This document shows positions 10,211 through 14,965 of a stretch of 14,965 nt of DNA, in pieces. The notes beneath the pieces were generated by a model. That model saw only the letters and a program-made list of their open reading frames with translations. It did no database searches and was not told the DNA's origin. A program made the translations under genes and the position numbers. Within the stretch, counting starts at the first letter, position 1. Each line of letters begins with the position of its first letter. The stretch is from Setaria digitata (Eukaryota; Nematoda; Chromadorea; Rhabditida; Setariidae): the NCBI GenBank assembly GCA_003640385.1, contig RCAB01000870.1, forward strand, positions 1-14,965. Direction: 5' to 3'.

Positions 10211-13200
10211 ATGGAAGTAACTGGTCGTTTTACGCAACAAAAACATTCAAGTAACTTAAACTGTAGCGCTGGACGTAATGATGGCAGTGATGGTGGTAGT
10301 GCTGCTGGTGGAACTGATAAGAATGGTGTAATTAATCAGATTTCTGATAGAGGCTATGATGGAAGTTCTGAAGGAACACAGTAAGTACCTGCTGACAGAA
10401 ATATTCAAATGAAAAATACATATGCTTTTAGTTTAATTAGGAATCAATTAATATTTTTGTCATTGCCTATACCGACCATAAATAAGGAATATTTTTGATG
10501 TCATAGTGATTAATGATAGATAAGCAGCTTAGTAGGTTAAAAATGCACCATATGTCTGAATTTTTAAATTAGAAGGAAAAAAAAAACCAATGGTAGTCTA
10601 GATACTAATCACTAAGAAGCTGATTAGCGACAAATAGCCCTGAAATTATTGTCATAAAAATTGGCATAAAAACTAGAAAAATTGAAATGAAATAGAATTT
10701 CTCATAAGATACCTGCGATATCGATTGACCATTTGAATGTATGATTGAGAGGAAAAATTTTTCAGGCGGCAACCAGTAAATACCGCTTGGCAACGTCGTC
10801 GTTCACGTTCATGGCATCGTAATGCGCAACAGCTGAAACATTCAGGAGTACAGAATGGATTAGTACCGCTATATCGCGGGAAACGATGGCGTCGTCGATA
10901 TATGAGAAAGCAACCATGTATAGATAGTATTATCAGTGCACCACCGCCAAGTCCGACAATAGCATCTACTGAAAGTAATCATAATAGTGATGATATCAAG
11001 AAGGTGGACCAACATCAGGACCTTAGTATGAACTCATCTGCTGCGTTAAACGGTACGGTACTAGAATAATGTGAAATATTTTGTTTTGAAAAAGAGAATT
11101 TTTATTCGTGAGTTGCTCGAAAAAATCAACGTTATTGCTATTAGTGGATTTTGAATGGGCCATTAATAAGTGATCAGTTATAATTCTAGAGGAATCTCAC
11201 CAGCAACAACGACTGAATAACAGTATCGTTGGATCAGTTAATGAAATGCAGTCGGATAAATTACTGAAGACATGTGTTACAAATGGTACTATGAAATTAA
11301 CTTTCCAGGTGCAGTTAGCACATGGTAGTCCAACTGGCATAATCAGTGGTTTTAATAGCATCATTCAACTTTATCAGGTACTGTAAAATACATCTTTTGT
11401 ATAAATTTTAAAATGTATAATTATCCTATCTTATTGGAACAGTATTATTTTATTTGCTTCTATTTCCAATAATTTTACAGTAACTTCAATAAAATCCTGT
11501 GTTACTACTTTTCCATCTGGATATTCATGTATATATCCAATTTAATCTTAACTTTTGTCTCCCATTAACTATCTTTTTATGTTATAAAAACCAACATTAC
11601 TTCAAAATTCATGTTCATGAGCATACCATAGCAATAATTTCCATCAGATTTTACTTCCTATTTCTCTCTGTTTTCATAAATTTGTAGATGTGTTGATATA
11701 TACAGGATTCCATAATATTTCATAATCAGGAAAATTTTTCTGTTTTTTCAATTTCTGTACGTAAACTAGCGGAACAGACTGTCTTTTTTTTTTTTTTATT
11801 TTGCTCCTGACGAAATTGATATATACAGCATTTGAATATGCACTGTAGCCTGAAATTTATATAAGCATTCATTTTTCTAAATAATATATACCACTCACTG
11901 TAATCAACACTAGGATATTAAAAATGCATGTTAGTATTAGAATTGAAAATTTATATATTAACAGTTGTCGGAATTGTACCATTTATGAAGGAAATAGTTG
12001 TTAGATATGTCTATCTGCCTGTTTGTATGAATTTATAAATTGAGATGAATTTATTAGCATTGCAAATTATACATTCTCTATAACATCAATTCATACAGAA
12101 GGATCATTTTTGAGTTTCATCGGTTAGTTGTTTAAATTACAATGAATTTTTCAAATGTTTTAGGCAATAGCAAATTGCTATGATGAAATAACGATGGATG
12201 ATATTTTATTTTGTACAGTAAATACGCATCGAATTTCAATGGATGATTTGCTTTGCTCAAATCTAAGTATCAATGATTTCATTTTTGCACATATTGCAGG
12301 GCAAAAAAAAGAAGTAACACTGGTAAAAACCGAACCGTATGTTAATTGATTATTTTAAATATGAAATAAAATTACAAAAATTTCCATGAATTTTCTTTTT
12401 TTCAAGTGTAATTTTTTAAAAAGATTTTTTTTCTACTCATTTCAATCGCAGCATCATCGTACGTGGAGTACAAAATGATATAATTCTGTATACCATTGAT
12501 ATCACATTGCTATTGTTAAATTTGAATGCAACATTTAAGATAAAAAATTTTAAATTTGGAACAATTTATTAGCAACAAATTATTAAAGTATATATATATT
12601 TTATGAACTACTGATCTTTAGGGCATTAGGTTTAACGATAACAGATAACGGAGCTGGAAAAGCATTTATCAAGCGAATTGTTCCCGATACGGTTACTTCA
12701 AAAGCAAAACCCGCACTTGAAGTAATTGAAACCGTTGAGATTTGGAAATTTTGATAGAAGACTAATATATTTGAAAAAAGACTAATATTTTACATCTCAT
12801 TAGTATTATACGAAAAAAAATTATTTTTTTGCTAAATTTGTTATCATCAAGCTTTCACAGAATACTATAAATATATATCACGATGAAATATTTTAAAAGA
12901 GTATTGTAAAAAGAAAAAAATAAAAAAATATAATGTCATAAATTACAGGTTGGTGATTTCATTGAAAAAATAAACGGTGAAAGTATGATTGGCAGAAGAC
13001 ATTATGATGTGGCACGATATTTACGTACATTACCTACTGGCTCAACGTTAGTTAAATTTACCATTTCTTTCTTCTTCCTTTTAAAGAAGGCCAAGTGGAA
13101 AACATTTTGTAAAATCCATTTGATCCTCTAAATTCTGGATTCTGCTGAAATCACTTTTAGTTGATCATACTTTCAGAAAAATTACGAGTTTATCTTTACT

Positions 13201-14033
13201 CCTTATTTTTACTCTTATAAAATGTATCAATTGGAATAATGAGCAATAATATATCTGAAAAGAAATTTTTCAGGTTTACAATGCGATTGGTTGAGCCAAA
13301 ACGCTCTGGATTTAATTTTATAGCTTCCTATAGCAAGCCAAAACGTATCTTATCGTTATTGGGACCAAACGAAACGATACGCTTTAAAGCTGATGGAACA
13401 GTCGCTGTGCAGGTAGCATCAATTGCAGAATTCATCTCAGTAACGAGAATCTTCTCATTTAAAACTATTAAAAATTAAATTTAGATTTAATGTTATAGGA
13501 AGTACCGAATGTACTGATTATTAATAAGATGAACGACATATTCGACTCATATTTTGGCTTCCATGACAATGATTTGGCGCAAACAGTATGGGAACTAGTT
13601 GCATCCTGCAAAGATTTCAGTGATCTTAAAAATATTTTGAAAAAGGCATAAAAATTTTCAATAATTTGCACACTTTCATGAAAGACCCTATCTTTTGAAT
13701 TGATTTCTGCATGTTAAAAGTTTTTTAAGACCTTTATTTTAGAAGATTCATTCGAAACTTTTGCTCTTTAAAATTTCTACTGCAGATTATTTTTTTAGCC
13801 TACTAGAATTAATTTTCATTTTAGCTTATTTAACTCGAAGTTTGCGTTTTATGATTAAAAATAACTTTTTTTTTCAGTCAGATATAAAAAATTTCAATTT
13901 TCCAACAGAACTATATTTCGATCTTTGGGGTGCGGTGGATGATTACAGAAACGGACGACTTAGAAAAATTGAGAGAGATATGGAAGAAAGCGGAACTAAT
14001 AGAGAATTACTGAATAATGAAAGAAGGCTTTAA
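10211..14033 (+). CDS. gipc: GIPC family adaptor (GH1-PDZ-GH2), PDZ domain protein
   Basis: GIPC proteins are scaffolds: the PDZ domain binds C-terminal tails of membrane receptors and the GH2 domain binds myosin VI, guiding endocytic vesicles. Nine exons: 10211-10380, 10766-11052, 11190-11377, 12164-12336, 12622-12721, 12949-13046, 13274-13412, 13499-13645, 13878-14033; 485 residues. An in-frame TAG three codons before the ATG supports the start. Residues 1-188 are a long low-complexity region rich in G, S, N and Q with basic clusters (RRRSRSW at 67-73, KRWRRRYMRK at 96-105) and APPPSP at 115-120. GH1 is about 189-272 (VQLAHGSPTG, FCTVNTHRISMDDLL, FIFAHIAGQKKEV). PDZ is about 273-346, with the LGLTITDNGAG ligand loop (275-285), VGDFIEKING and RRHYDVARYL. 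GH2 is about 385-462 (FDSYFGFHDNDLAQTVWEL; FPTELYFDLWGAVDD). A charged tail of about 23 residues extends beyond the usual end. Vertebrate GIPCs are about 330 residues, so the excess is mostly N-terminal. Intron 8 appears to use a GC donor. Orthology to GIPC is clear; which nematode paralogue it is cannot be said. Confidence 0.95.
11378..12163 (+). other. Large GIPC intron (786 bp)
   Basis: Between donor CAG|GTACTG and acceptor GTTTTAG, splitting the GH1 domain between FNSIIQLYQ and AIANCYDE. AT-rich with one poly-T run near 11785. Open frames here are short and hydrophobic, as expected by chance. No repeat family or RNA gene was recognised. Confidence 0.75.
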
Positions 14034-14120
14034 AGTATGAATGAGACTATGGAAATACTGAATTAATTTGAAAAATGAAATTAATAGTATAGCAAAAAAA
14101 AATATGTATAACTGTAATAT

Positions 14121-14126
14121 AATAAA
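14121..14126 (+). terminator. Candidate poly(A) signal for GIPC
   Basis: AATAAA 88 bases after the GIPC stop codon in the transcribed orientation; position typical for a nematode 3' UTR. Support is positional only. Confidence 0.5.
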
Positions 14127-14366
14127 AACTCCTTGTGGCGAAATAAAATATCGAAACAGAAACAAGGTAAAAATTGCTCACAAAATCCGAAAAAGCTTAA
14201 AAATTTGGAAGGAATAAATTGCAAACTTTTATAACAGTTAAAATTAAAAGCTATCAACATTCATTTTAATCGAAATCAATCTCATCCCAATAGAATTCTG
14301 ATTTTTTTTGGAACATTCGAATTGATTATAGTCGACAGACTACGCTAGATGTCGTTTGTTGTCAAG

Positions 14367-14437
14367 ACTACTGTTTCAAATGTAGAATATAAGCGTAAAA
14401 ACTACTGAATCCAAATATAGAATATAAGCGTAAAAAC
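14367..14437. repeat. Two-copy tandem repeat, about 35 bp unit
   Basis: ACTACTG followed by AAATRTAGAATATAAGCG and TAAAAAC occurs twice, starting at 14367 and 14401. The copies differ by one base in length (4 versus 5 bases between the two words) and by a few substitutions. The second copy ends at 14437. Probably a local slippage duplication with no evident function. Confidence 0.8.
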
Positions 14438-14965
14438 AAATATTTCACTGATTCTAAGAATGCATTCTGTAAACGGCAGCACTTAATTTTATTCATAAGT
14501 GAAAATTTATACTATAATGAAAGAAACATTCACTCAAATCTTAAATGTTTCAACATTATAAATGAGGACAATACCTGGCATGTGCATATAACTGAAGAAA
14601 ATTTCGATTTTCAGAGTGCTTGCACCATACGATCAGGAAAATTAAACTGCAAGAAAGAAGATAATAAAGATAATGAGACTAAAAGCAAGGCAATGAAAAC
14701 TACTGCTCGTAATAGAGTACAATAGCCATCAGGATATTGCAAAAAATACGGTAGAGAGAGAATATGGAAAATAGTAAAATTATCAAATACTTTACAACTG
14801 CATGCTTCTCATATTTTGTCTCAAATGCATTTGTTAAGTTTCTTTCTTCGGAATTTGGAGATAACATCAAAAAAGATACAGGAAGAAAATAAGGATGGAT
14901 CAGCATGTTGACAGCCAACATCATTATTCCTTCATTACGCTTCACTTTTGAAAAATTAAGAATTT

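Larger units (their letters stand above)
14034..14965. other. 3' flank of GIPC; no convincing gene
   Basis: Holds the presumed GIPC 3' UTR with AATAAA at 14121, a two-copy tandem repeat of about 35 bp at 14367-14437, and AT-rich sequence to the right edge. An 81-codon minus-strand frame at 14700-14945 is hydrophobic but resembles nothing I know; it could be chance or part of an exon of a gene beyond the edge. Confidence 0.55.

Noticed and set aside
14700..14945. Minus-strand 81-codon hydrophobic open frame near the right edge
   Set aside because: Composition is what AT-rich DNA gives by chance (I, L, F, Y), there is no recognisable family, and no flanking splice evidence; it cannot be supported as a gene.

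Overview
This is an AT-rich stretch of nuclear DNA from a multicellular animal, almost certainly a nematode. A parasitic spirurid or filarial species is my best guess from the base composition, the many poly-T runs and the TTTCAG-type splice acceptors, but the species cannot be read from the sequence. The genes are split into many exons of 98-287 bases separated by AT-rich introns, and all three are animal gene families. I see no tRNA, rRNA, CRISPR array or recognisable transposase gene.

Layout: (1) 440-4811, + strand: the last eight exons of a cAMP-specific phosphodiesterase of the PDE4 family (pde-4 orthologue). The catalytic domain runs to its natural end; the N-terminal and regulatory exons lie off the left edge. 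(2) 4812-6596: convergent intergenic DNA containing the likely 3' UTRs of both flanking genes. (3) 6597-9067, - strand: a complete homologue of the RUS (root UVB sensitive, DUF647) family, orthologous to human RUSF1/C16orf58, with at least five coding exons. (4) 9068-10210: a 1.1-kb divergent intergenic region holding the promoters of genes 2 and 3. (5) 10211-14033, + strand: a complete nine-exon GIPC gene (GH1-PDZ-GH2 adaptor for myosin VI) with an unusually long, basic, low-complexity N-terminus. (6) 14034-14965: 3' flank without a convincing gene.

The three genes are not an operon: their orientations are +, -, +, and their functions (cAMP breakdown, a membrane-associated RUS protein, endosomal cargo adaptor) do not form one pathway that I can support. 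I found no new biological system. The observations most worth checking are: a 128-bp direct duplication split by the only N in the window, which looks like an unmerged contig overlap inside the last pde-4 introns; a probable GC-AG intron in the GIPC gene; a possible stop-introducing cassette exon in the RUSF1 gene; and the nematode-specific N-terminal extension of GIPC.
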